64,000 nt of DNA from Sepioteuthis lessoniana (lineage: Eukaryota; Mollusca; Cephalopoda; Myopsida; Loliginidae), in contig CAUZXS010005846.1 in NCBI GenBank assembly GCA_963585895.1, forward strand, positions 1-64,000, given 5' to 3'. Position 1 is the stretch's first letter; every line of letters starts with the position of its first letter. Under the pieces are notes generated by a model, which worked only from the letters and a program-made list of their open reading frames with translations, ran no database searches and was not told the origin of the DNA. The translations under genes were made by a program, and so were the position numbers. Shown in pieces: positions 10,121-19,699 of the stretch.

Positions 10121-11417
10121 AGTGTGAAGCAGGGGGAATAAGGATGTTGACTCTACTTGATTTATAAACTTGAATTCATGTGAACAGCCCAGACAATAAA
10201 GAGACAAACGCAGGGCAACAGTGTAACAAGAAAACGGGCGAAAATTTATTGACCAGATTATGTATAGGACGGTACTGGAAAGATGATCAACGGGTGGCTG
10301 GTCGATCGTTGGTCTGGTACTAGAGTTATACTTTGACCTTCGACCCGGCCCAAAAATACTATTCCAAGGTGATACACCGAAAGGAAGTGACACATTCCAA
10401 TGGCCAGTAATGGAAAGAGATCGCGTGGGCGGATTAAGGCTTATGATATGGGACAAGGTGAAGGTCCCATTGTACCACTACAGGGATGCACCGGAAGAGA
10501 GTAACCTCTGAACTTCATGTCAGTTATTTCCGCTTAATGACGATTAAACATTCGATTTCAAAGATCCAGTGGGCGATCGTGTGGGCGTTGAATTATTATA
10601 TAATTGAGTTGAGTTGGGTCCCAGAGCAGTTGCCAGCAGACTTCCAGAGAGTTAGAGACGAGATGTGGTAAGGAAAGCCACACCAGACCGATGGGGCTTG
10701 AAGCCCTGATGAGCTGGGGTCCAGAGAAGATGCTAAGATGCAGTAAAGAAAGCCAGCATCCAGCAGTGGACCCTAAAGACCTCTGGTTGAGCATCTAAGA
10801 GAACAAGAAAGACACAACGTGACGGTCATAACAGTGGGGTCAAAATATGAAGTTTATGTTCGGTCTCCATCACCCTCTCACATGCAAACCTTGAACAACC
10901 CTTTCGAACCCTTGCAATAAAGTGAGAGGTAAATATATTGTTAAAGAAGTCCTTCTTGCGTCGTTTATTACTGAATCTTCATTTTTGCGTTTTCCTTCAT
11001 GCGTCTGTCTTTGTCGTTGTGTCGTTGTGAATTATTCTACATATATATGTGCACGTATGTAGATGTGAATCTGCATATGTGACTATATAACACTAGCCGT
11101 TAGCAGTAGGCTGGTTGTAGGCGGGTCGTCGGTTTGGTCGGTACTGGATGTCGACAGGATCGCAAGTTTGGTCGCTGGACTGCAGGCTAGTCGGACTCGA
11201 ACGCCAGGAGACGAGAGCTATCTGCAACGGCTGGGCCAGTACCAAATGGCTGAAAACGAATACGCTCGTAGTTCGAAAAAGATTTATGGTTTTTGCCCTA
11301 ACAAGGACAGTTTATCGAATATCTCCTGAGTACTCGGGTATTTAAAACCGCTTGCAGTATTCCTTTTTTAAAGGAAGTGGAACAGATAATGGTAACGTTT
11401 ATAGAGTAGGAGTGACA
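10121..11417. other. unclassified GC-richer DNA, possibly LTR-retroelement remains
   Basis: The 10121-10840 part is less AT-rich than its neighbours and ends with GTCATAACAGTGGGGTC, which resembles an LTR end followed by a primer-binding region, but no second LTR or gag/pol homology was found. 10900-10960 has AATAAA (10917). 11100-11340 is another GC-richer patch of unknown origin. Confidence 0.3.
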
Positions 11418-11638
11418 AGTGTTTAGATCTATTTAACCCATAGATATGACCCTATCTGGTGCTACCACTCCGGGCCAGAGTAGACCTGGGAGCGATTGTA
11501 ATAAAGAGGTACTCGGCATTACTGGAGCCTCACAATGAGATTGTTTAGTATGTTATCCAGGACACTCGTTGGGGGTCTTACGTCTCAACAGATGAGCAGT
11601 CGGTGTATTCTACCCCGCCCAGCCGACTGGGCAAGGAA
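11418..11638 (-). mobile_element. Rep-T 5' half
   Basis: Complement of the Rep-T body: CCCATAGATATGACCCTATC, GGTGCTACCACTCCGGGCCA, and the end CAGCCGACTGGGCAAG. Internal tandem units and tail 1 are missing. Confidence 0.75.
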
Positions 11639-11865
11639 GAAAGCAAAAAATTTTGTTCTGTATGTAATCATATTAATCCTCGTTATTTACTGTTTTGCTT
11701 AAAAAAAATGCTAATTGTTTTTTTTTTCTAATGATATAACGGGAATAAATTCTAATTTCTAATAATATCAATCAGTTTTCAAGCTAATTATCATTAAAAT
11801 ATTTGGAATAATTATCATAAAAATATTTGAAATAATTGATTAATATTTGTAAATTAATTAAAATA

Positions 11866-11900
11866 GTCGCCCTCGACTACGGTCGACGAGTTTACTTTAT
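11866..11900 (+). mobile_element. SINE-3 3' end fragment
   Basis: TCGCCCTCGACTACGGTCGA followed by AGTTTAC, the terminal block of SINE-3. Confidence 0.6.
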
Positions 11901-11944
11901 TAATAAAACAAATAATTAGAACTTACTTGAGAACTAAAAAATAT

Positions 11945-12180
11945 GGAAAATAAGGTGATACCCATCGTATTTTTCCGCTTGGAACCTCCCCCAAAAGTCT
12001 GGAAAAAAGACTAGATTACATAGTAATCAGAAGAAGAATTGAAACTAACCAGACGACATCATTTTAAGATCTGCGAGAATACATAGAAACTCCACAGGCA
12101 TAGACGAGACTTGCTATTATTTAGACTCCAGTGAAAGAACACCAACTAACGCTTGTGTGAAAAACTCGTAAGGATCAAAA
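11945..12180 (+). mobile_element. LINE-Z 3' end, copy 1 of a series
   Basis: Translation has ENKVIPIVFFR, KSLEKRLD and RRRIETNQTTSF, then the terminal CTCCAGTGAAAGAACACC block and AAAAACTCGTAAGG. Upstream AT-rich DNA (11640-11865) is unrecognised. Confidence 0.7.
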
Positions 12181-12339
12181 GTCGAAGTTATAAAGATTTA
12201 TCTAAAATACCATGAAAAACTGAAGAGCCTAAGTGAAAGCGGAGGGAAAAAGCTTGACTGAGGTGAAAATCCAGTGAGAGATCTTCCAGAGAGATGCATT
12301 ATCTTCATTACTATTTTTAATAGTAATGATGCCAATCAA

Positions 12340-13078
12340 TCACATACAAAGAAAGGGAAATCGTAAAGGAGAAATTGAATCTGTTGCAGCACAAAAAACG
12401 CAATTAGGACCAACTAAGAATCGAAAAAATCAACAAAATTGCAAATATAGGTTACTGGAGATAAAGATGAAGCGGTCAATCACATAAGCGAATGCAGAAA
12501 ATTAGCGCAAAGAGAGTATTAGATGAGACACTACTGGGTGGGGAAGATGATCTACTGGGAGTGGTGCAAGAAGTTTAAATTTCACCATTCGAACAAATTG
12601 TATATGAACAACTAGAAATCTCTCCAAGAGAACGAAACACACAAAATTTTTGGAATTTTGATATTCAAACGGATCACCTAAAACCGGGCAGAAGACCAGA
12701 CCTAGTGATAAAAATCAGAGAAATTGAGAAAATGTAGACTATGCCGTCCTGCCAGAATAAGGAGTAAAACTGAAAGAAAGTGAAAAGAGAGATAAGTATC
12801 TGAACCTGGCAAGGAAATTGAAAAAAATATGGAACCTGAAAGTAACGGTAATACCAATTGTAATCGATAGATTTGGTACAGGCACCAAAGAATTGGTAAA
12901 GAGACTGTAAATAAGGACACGACAGGAGACCATCCAAATAGCAGTACCGATAAGATCCACTATAATACGATGAAGAGTCCTGGAGACTTTCGGAGATTCG
13001 CTGTCACTCAAATTCCAGTGAAAGACTATCAGCTGATGCTGGTGGGTAAAAATCCCAAAGGAGTAAAATAACAATGAA
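12340..13078 (+). mobile_element. LINE-Z 3' ~740 bp, copy 2 of a series
   Basis: Runs from the asparagine-rich block before the zinc knuckle through YAVLPE, KESEKRDKYLNLARKLKK, NLKVTVIPIVIDRFGTGTK and RVLETFGDSLSLKFQ. Ends AAAAATCCCAAAGGAGTAAA. Dead (many stops). The 160 bp before it (12180-12340) is not recognised. Confidence 0.85.
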
Positions 13079-13821
13079 AAACAGTATGTCTTGTAATATC
13101 ATCACAAAATAACGCCATAAGGACCAATTATATCAAAGAAAGAATAGATATACCGCAACAAAATAGCAAATGTAGTTTATGTGGTGATAGAGACGAAGCA
13201 ATCAATAAAATCATAAGCGAATGCAACAAATTAGCACAAAAAATTAATAAAACTATACATGACTGGGTGAGAAAAGTGATCCACTTAGAATCATGCAAAA
13301 AGTTTAAATTTGACCTTACAAATAAATGGTTGATGCACAACTCAGAATCCGTCCTGTAGAATGAAGGGCACAAATTTATCAGGCATTATGAGATACAAAC
13401 GGATCACCTAATCTAGACCAGACGACTAGATCTAGGGATAGTCAACAAAGAAATTAGAAGCTGCTGAATAGTGGACATTGCCTTTCTAGCAGACCAGAGT
13501 AAAATCTAAAGAAAGCGATAAGAGAAATAAGTCTTTGGATCATGTAAGGGAATTGAAAAAACTATGGAACCTAAAATTAACGGTAATACCAATTGTAATC
13601 GGTAGATTTGGTACAATCACCAAAGGATTGGTAAAACGAGTGGAAGACTAGGAAATAAGAACCGAGTAGAGACCATCTAAACTACAATACAATTAAGATC
13701 AGTCAGAATACTTAGAAGAGTCTAGGATACTTGTGGAGACTTGCAGTCACTCAATCTCCGGTGGAAGACCATCAGCTTACGCTGGTGTGAAAAACTCTCT
13801 TAGGAGTAAAATAATGATTAC
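13079..13821 (+). mobile_element. LINE-Z 3' ~740 bp, copy 3 of a series
   Basis: Joined directly to the 3' end of the previous copy. Codons 13171-13224 read CSLCGDRDEAINKIISEC, a zinc-knuckle-like C-x2-C-x8-(H)-x4-C with Lys in place of His. Ends CTCTTAGGAGTAAAATAATG. Confidence 0.85.
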
Positions 13822-14006
13822 CATATTTACCAACAACTCCGCTCTGGCAGGATATGACACAAGGTCAATTTAAAGCGGAGTTTAACAGCTTTGAATTCAG
13901 AGTTTTCCTTCTCCTAGACTAGTTGCCTCGCCAGGGCTGAAGAACCCAGTCTGTCCTACGATTTACCCATAGCTAGAGGGAGAATAATTGGATTAATACC
14001 TTTCTC
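13822..14006 (-). mobile_element. SINE-2, 5'-truncated, with target duplication
   Basis: Contains the tail-2 blocks complementary to GAGCGGAGTTG and GAGAAGGAAAACTC and stops in the central core. Flanked by a perfect 14-bp duplication AAAATAATGATTAC at 13808-13821 and 14007-14020, within the 3' tail of LINE-Z. Confidence 0.8.
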
Positions 14007-14020
14007 AAAATAATGATTAC

Positions 14021-15282
14021 ACCCGATATTTGACAGGAACTTTATATCCAAAGAAACGAAAAAGGAAGTGTATTTGTCATTGAAGACTGCAATGATATAT
14101 CAATACAAGGACGAAAGGAGTACATTAAAAAGAAGAAAGAAAGAAAAAGCACTGCTTTCAGTAATAACAATGGCAACATGATAATAAACAGAAAAACAAA
14201 ACCGGAATGGGATGAAAACTCCTGTTAGGATACTTCAATTCACAAAATGGCAATCTCAACATGATTAAGACTGGGAAATCTCATGAAAGATACTGAATTT
14301 CAGTAAATAATGCCATTAGGATCAATTATATCAAAGTAAAGGTGCCCGTTGTTTAATGGTTATCGTTGTAGGAAATGGACACGGCGACACGAGTTCAAAT
14401 GCTGGCCGAGACTGATTGCATTTTCACATAGCACTAATACCCTTGGGAAAGGTATGAATCCAATTATTCTCCCTCCAGCTATGGGTAAATAATAGGGAAG
14501 ACTAGGTTCTTCAGCCTTGGTGAGGAAACTAGTCTAGGAGAAGGAAAACTCTGAATTCAAACCCGTTAAACTTTGCTTAAAAATCGACCTTGTGTCATAT
14601 CCTGCCCGAGCGGAGGGGTTGGTAAATATGAATTATATCAAAGCAAAAATTGACAATGCATAACGGAATAGCAAACATAGTTTATGCGGAGACAGAGATG
14701 AAACGGTTTATCTCATTAGAGAATGCAGAAAACTAGCACAAAAGAATAACAAGACACGACAGGTAAGGAGAGGTGGTCCATTTAGAATTGTGCAAGAGAT
14801 TAAATTAAATATCAATACCGAATCATATAAGCACAAACCAGAATCGGTCTTCGCGATGTCGTAAAAAATTCTCTGGGATTTTGAGGTACAAATGAATCAT
14901 TCAATTCCAGCAAGAAGACCAAACTTAGAGTTAATCAATAAAAATAAAATCATTTATAGAACTTGCTGTTCCTTCACATCACTGGGTAGAAACTTAAAAA
15001 AGACTTGTATTATACCGGAGTACTTTTATCTTACCGGAGAGATGAAAATGTTTTTGATGATACGGATGACAGCGATTCCAATTGTTATTGGTATCCTGGG
15101 GACGTTTCCAAATTTTGGGGAAAATGTCTGAAGGAATTTTGATATGAAAGGAAGAATTGACACCATCAGGGCCACATCATTGTTTGATCGTCTAAAATAC
15201 TCTGAAGAGTCCGGGAGATTTCAAGAGAATTGCTGTTACTCAAACCCTACAGAAAGGAAAGCTCGATAATAATAATATACAA
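14021..15282 (+). mobile_element. LINE-Z copy 4, split by SINE-2
   Basis: Two segments, 14021-14340 and 14631-15282, read as one element once the SINE is removed. Recognisable parts: a GRKEYIKKKKERKS-like region, NNAIRINYIK, then HSLCGDRDETVYLIRECRKL (knuckle with Cys1 to His and His to Leu changes), SIPARRPNLELINK and MTAIPIVIGILGT. Ends with AATAATAATA at about 15267-15277. Confidence 0.85.
14341..14630 (+). mobile_element. SINE-2, full length, inserted in LINE-Z
   Basis: 290 bp. Head B starts GGTGCCCGTTGTTTAATGGT (A box) with B box GAGTTCAAATGCTGG at about 14391, the central ACTAATACCCTTGGGAAAGG, and tail 2 ending GAGGGGTTGGTAAATATG. The 17-bp flanks AATTATATCAAAGTAAA (14324-14340) and AATTATATCAAAGCAAA (14631-14647) are a target duplication with one mismatch. 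RNA polymerase III transcription is expected from the boxes. Confidence 0.9.
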
Positions 15283-15284
15283 AG

Positions 15285-15440
15285 AATAACAAGAGTAAGT
15301 TATGTTGTGAAAGAGATACAACTGTTAATCAAATTATCGAATGTACGCAATTGGCGCCAATGAATACAAGAGTAGGTATGACTGAGTGGGAAAGGTGATA
15401 AACTGGGAATTGTGCAAGAGACTAAAACTTAACTGAAAAT
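15285..15440 (+). mobile_element. LINE-Z fragment, knuckle region
   Basis: Reads KLCCERDTTVNQIIEC then EWERW, matching the LINE-Z region from the knuckle onward. It directly follows the 3' end of copy 4. Confidence 0.6.
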
Positions 15441-15877
15441 ATAATTGTAACATATTAAGTAAAATCTAACTAAAAATCTAACTTTATTATTCTTTCCTTC
15501 CTCATTTCTCTGCGATTCTCCGATCTGTCTTTGTCTTCAAGATCTTCAACTTAGGCTCAGTTCCATCTCTTTCTTTATGACTATAACCGCCTGCCACACA
15601 CTTTTGCCTCTCGTCCCGCTTCGTGTACAAATTATTTTTTCTTTTCATACTGCCTTATCAGCATCGCAACCACGCAGCTTGAGATTCCTACTTTCAGTTC
15701 TGAAATAAATAATTACCATCTTTGTTTACTTAGCAAAACATCTCAAAAGATAACCTTGGCATGTTTTCTCGTCATTTCAGTAAACTAAACTTTCAAAGAT
15801 CTCCTTCCTCGAAACATATGATAGCTGTACGTTTGTATATAAACACATTTGTTGTACAGATATTTTAATTTGAATTA
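15441..15877. other. nothing recognised
   Basis: Pyrimidine-rich and AT-rich sequence with no frame or repeat I can name. Confidence 0.4.
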
Positions 15878-15921
<44 letters not shown>

Positions 15922-15933
15922 TTATATATATAT
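15878..15933. repeat. compound (AC)n(TA)n microsatellite
   Basis: AC at 15878-15904, then TA to 15933, directly before a LINE-R insertion. Confidence 0.95.
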
Positions 15934-16378
15934 GAAAATCCGGCCAGACCGATAAAATAAAACACAGTTTCTTGCAGGCAGCGGTCGTGTCGATACTGCT
16001 GTATGGAAGCAACACTTGGACGCTAACAAAACGGACGGAGAAGAAGCTAGACGGCAATTACACAAGAATGTTGCGAGCAATATTGAATAAGTCCTGGCGG
16101 CAACATCCCACAAAGCACCAACTATGCGGCCACCTGCCTCCCATCACGAAAACTATCCAAATTAGACGAACCTGGAGAAGCAGAGACGAGCTCATAAGTG
16201 ATGTACTCCTATGGACCCCTGCATACGGCCGAGCAAAAACAGAACAACCAGCTTGAACATACATACAGCAGCTATGTGAAGATACGGGATGTAGCCCTGA
16301 AGACCTGCCAGAAGAGATGAACGATAGGGAAAAGTGGCGAGAGAGGGTCAGGGTATCCATGCTAACGACATGACATGA
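15934..16378 (+). mobile_element. LINE-R 3' end between two TA tracts
   Basis: One frame covers 15972-16256: QAAVVSILLYGSNTWTLTKR, LDGNYTRMLRAILNKSW, RSRDELISDVLLWTP; a TGA stops it at 16254. Further on CEDTGCSPEDLPEEMNDREK is readable. Ends GACATGATGAT and passes into (TA)n. Confidence 0.85.

Positions 16379-16410
<32 letters not shown>
16379..16410. repeat. (TA)n microsatellite
   Basis: About 30 bp of TA after LINE-R. A short (TATC)n tract also occurs at 16532-16556; the sequence between them is unrecognised. Confidence 0.9.
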
Positions 16411-16412
<2 letters not shown>

Positions 16413-16716
16413 TCAACTGGCATTGTGATCAGACGAAGCAAATATTGATATTTAATTTCGTATCCACGGATGTACGCCTCAGGTGCTGTAAGGGATAATA
16501 AGCAGTTGTTACAAATTCCTCCTTACTTTAAATCTATCTATCTATCTATCTATCTCAGTATCTCTTACATCTGTACTTAGGGTTAATGAAGTGAGATAAT
16601 TGCTCCTTTTAAAAGAGTAATGACACTTTGATATAAATATCGCAAATACAATATTGTCAGCATAAGGATGCGTGGCAATAATCTACGCTAAAGGTAATCC
16701 TCTAATTTCGTGAGGG

Positions 16717-16950
16717 GGTGTCCTCGTGGTGTAATGGTTAAAGCGATGGACTGCAGAATCGTAGTAAGCGAGTTCGTACTCCAGTCGCGCTATTACAGTC
16801 ACTTTCGAGCAAATACCCTTGGGAAAGGTATGAACCCCTTTATCCTCCCAGCTATGGGTTAAATAGTCCCACTACTGTTCTTCAAGGAGAATAGCTTTGG
16901 CATTAAATTACCTATAAAGGTTGATATGCCATTAAACAAAGAAACCAAAC
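16717..16950 (+). mobile_element. SINE-1, full length
   Basis: Head A: GGTGTCCTCGTGGTGTAATG (A box TGGTGTAATGG) and B box GCGAGTTCGTACTCCAGTCG; central AATACCCTTGGGAAAGGTAT; then the tail-1 hairpin TGGCAT...GGTTGATATGCCA and AACAAAGAAACCAAAC. No stops matter since it is non-coding; transcription by RNA polymerase III is expected. Confidence 0.9.
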
Positions 16951-17199
16951 CAATCTTATTTCATTTTAGTTACACTAATTATAAAAGTTATTAAGTGCAT
17001 TGAAACAAAAAAAAAGGCGTTATTAATAAGTAGATACTTGGAAACCTCCAGCTTCAATAATATTCAAAGCAGTGTTTCTCTCGTAACGTAATAAATGAAG
17101 ATATAGTCTTCAAAACTTTCCTACAGAGTTCGATTCTCATCGGGTCATGCATCTTTTTTTACTTTGTACAAAACTGGATACTTAGTTAATGACATCAAT

Positions 17200-17472
17200 A
17201 ATATTTAGCTTAACGGTCGTAGGAAACAGAATAAGAGATCAGAGTTTTAGCCTGTTCGAGGTTGTTTCTGTTTTACTACGTGCTAATACCCTTAAGAAAT
17301 GCATCAGTCTATCTATTCTCAATCTAGATATCGATAAAAAGTAGGACAGACTGGGATCTTTAGCCTTTGCATGCAATCAAAACCTCTAAATTCAAGCCAG
17401 CTTTATTACGCGTATATTAATGACTTTGTGTCATATTCTTCCCATTGGGGAGGGCTTGGCTAAATAAAACCA
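17200..17472 (+). mobile_element. SINE-2, diverged
   Basis: Head B remnant (TAACGGTCGTAGGAAACAG), central GCTAATACCCTTAAGAAATG, tail 2 TTGTGTCATATTCTTCCCAT and GAGGGCTTGGCTAAATAAA. Confidence 0.65.
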
Positions 17473-17950
17473 TCAAAAATGCAAACATTTTGTCCTATCA
17501 AAACTATGGCAATATCAATAAACATAGCAGAGAGAAAAGACTAAATGCAATCATTTACACAAGAGTCTGACTGTAAATGAGATAATGAAAAATAAATTGC
17601 TTGAAAATTTTCTATTTTTTAAGGCAGAGTGAGAAAATTGTTAGTCACAGGGGGAATAATGGAAGTAGTTATACGATTTCGTATGAGTCGATAGACTTTT
17701 ATTAGCATCATCAAGAAAATAATAACACAATGAATAATAACAAAGATTTGGAAATTTGGTCGACGTAATAAAACGATTACATATACAGATGTTTCTAGTT
17801 TCATCTTTAAGTGAATAATATGAATAAATATCAAGTGTATGGCATCATTATTACGATGAAAAGAATTTAAGTTTTTGGTTTTCTGCATGAATAATAATAA
17901 TTTCATAACAAGTACTGAAACGACAATAACAATCGTCACAGCAATTTCTG
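17473..17950. other. AT-rich stretch, nothing recognised
   Basis: No supported frame or repeat. Confidence 0.4.
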
Positions 17951-18226
17951 ATTATACGGAGAATAGAAAGTGAGAGATAGTTTATAACATAATAAGCGAA
18001 AGCAGGAAAATGGCACAAAGGAAATGGTTGAGAGAGAAAGGTCAACCTATAGGAAGAGACTTATATTTGATCATGCAGACAAATGGTATATGTTTAAACC
18101 AGAACCTTTTTTTTTTAATGAGACGCATAGCATTCCATGCGAATACGGGATACCAACGAGTCACTAAACCGCGACTACAAGACCTGACCGGTTTTGATTT
18201 ACAAAAAGAATTCTGCCTTTCATAAG
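17951..18226 (+). mobile_element. LINE-Z fragment, 3' side cut by LTR-like repeat
   Basis: Matches LINE-Z from the knuckle region (ATAATAAGCGAAAGCAGGAA) through DHADKWYMFKPEP to the block equivalent to CAAACGGATCACC...ARRPDL. It stops where the repeat at 18227 begins. Confidence 0.65.
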
Positions 18227-18881
18227 TGTTGGGTATCACCTACCTTTTCAGCATAATGAGCTGTTCCATCTGCCATATACGGCAGTAGCGGAGATCAGTC
18301 TAAGAATAAGCCTACGAGTCAGACGGGGGGATGGGAGGGAAACCAAATGGGGAATTTTTCCTTGTTTTCTTTCTTGTATATATATTTTTCGGGGTTTTTT
18401 CTCCCACTCCCATCACTTCATTGTACATAAATCATATTTTGTAAATAAAAATCATATACCACTTACGGGTTTTAAGTAGGCTTTATCATAGGGCAAATGT
18501 GGTATTTTGGTGTCTGCTGCGCACATGATGAGGGATGAATGGTTATATATTGTACTGTTGAATGGGTCGGCGAATGTGGCTAGCTAGGCTCCCTTTAGAA
18601 TACATAGAAAAGCAAGACCTCTCCCTTCCCCTCCCCAAAAACCTTAAGGCCTTGTGCCTTCTTTGTATTTTTTACAAAGAAATAAAATAAGCCTACGAGT
18701 CAGACCAGAAGAGCCGTTCCTATTGTTGAAGTATATCATTACTCTATCACTAATCCTATGTTCTTATTACTAACAGTCTCTCTCTTGTAAATACTCTTTC
18801 CTGTAAATATAACTATTTCCTCACATATCGTGGTTTGTGTTATTATTACAACTACTTGTGTTCACTAACCAGAACACAACA
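18227..18881. mobile_element. LTR-like repeat split by a LINE insertion
   Basis: Without the inserted 381 bp this is ~274 bp. Starts TGTTGGGTATCACC, ends AGAACACAACA, with flanks ATAAG (18222-18226) and ATAAT (18882-18886), a 4/5 match. A second copy at 38937-39227 confirms the repeat: both share GGGTATCACC(C/T)ACC, GCATAATGAG, CACTAATCCTATGTTCTTAT and CCTGTAAATATA. LTR identity rests on the ends only; no coding region adjoins. Confidence 0.45.
18325..18685 (+). mobile_element. LINE 3'-UTR insertion with perfect 20-bp target duplication
   Basis: 361 bp starting with a G run and ending CTTTGTATTTTTTACAAAG then AAATAAA, a small terminal hairpin followed by an A-rich end as in non-LTR elements. 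Both sides carry the same 20 bases, AATAAGCCTACGAGTCAGAC, at 18305-18324 and 18686-18705. No coding part is left, so the parental LINE is unknown; it is not LINE-R or LINE-Z by its tail. Confidence 0.8.
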
Positions 18882-19031
18882 ATAATGTAAAATAACCAAA
18901 GATTTAAAAAAAAAAAGAAAAGAAAAGAAAAAATAAATTTACTCGGATTTTGACTGATTTCTGAAAGAGTATAAGAAAATGAAGATTATGATGATAAAAA
19001 TGTTGGCTGATTCTCTTGAAATGTTTGACTA

Positions 19032-19535
19032 GTCGGTTGAGGCTGTAGAATACACCGACTGCATCTCTGTAGAAGGGCAAGACCCTCCACTAACGAATGT
19101 CCTTCATATGAGACTGAACAATCTGATGGTGAGGTTGCAGTAATGCTTGAGCTTTGGGGAATGGTGAGTACCCCTTCATTGCCATCGCTCCCAAGTCAAA
19201 CTCTGGCCTGGAATGGAAGCACCAAGTAGCTTCCTATCTAGGGGTCAAATAGATCTAAACTGCGTACTTACGCTAAACTGTATTGTTTGAAAAAGAACTG
19301 TTTTGACTTTTAACTGTGTGTAAACGAAAACTATACTTATACTAAACTGAATTTTTTAATTAGAACTTTTTGACTACTAAACTGAATAGCTTGACAAAGA
19401 AATGTTTTTGACACGTAAACTGTTTACACGTGCCAAACTGAATTCTTTGAAATAGAAGTGTTTATTTATATAAAAATGGATTTGGGATTAAATAAGCTAC
19501 AAAGGTTAACATGCCATAAAATCCAAACAAAAAAG
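19032..19535 (+). mobile_element. Rep-T, near full length
   Basis: Order: CTAGTCGGTTGAGGCTGTAG start; a ~230-bp body with GAATGTCCTTCATATGA and TTGCCATCGCTCCCAAGTC; about four tandem units of ~54 nt containing TAAACTGAATT...GAA; then tail 1 (GATTAAATAAGCTACAAAGG...ATGCCATAAAA). No A/B box pair is evident in the body. Confidence 0.8.
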
Positions 19536-19544
19536 ACATCTCTT

Positions 19545-19672
19545 GGATGATCCACAAGATCTTAGAAAAGATACTCGAGGAACGGCAGATCAGAGGGAAA
19601 ATTGAAAACATCTAAACCCTAGCTTTGTTTAAAATCAGCTAAAATTCTTAAAAATGTTCAGGTGACCTAATG
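19545..19672 (+). mobile_element. LINE-Z fragment
   Basis: AGATACTCGAGGAACGGCAG and AGGGAAAATTGAAAACATCT translate to LEERQIRGKIENI, the LINE-Z C-terminal motif. Confidence 0.55.
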
Positions 19673-19699
19673 GAATGTGCTGCAACTCAAACTTTACTG

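Noticed and set aside
10121..10840. LTR retrotransposon with primer-binding site
   Set aside because: GTCATAACAGTGGGGTC looks suggestive, but no second LTR and no gag/pol frames are present.
16717..16790. Possible tRNA gene
   Set aside because: A and B boxes are present but the cloverleaf stems do not close; this is the tRNA-derived head of SINE-1. The same holds for the heads at 14341, 35447, 36965 and 57934.
16932..16975. Target duplication for the SINE-1 at 16717
   Set aside because: AATCTTATTTC after it and AATCCTCTAATTTC before it are too different to claim.
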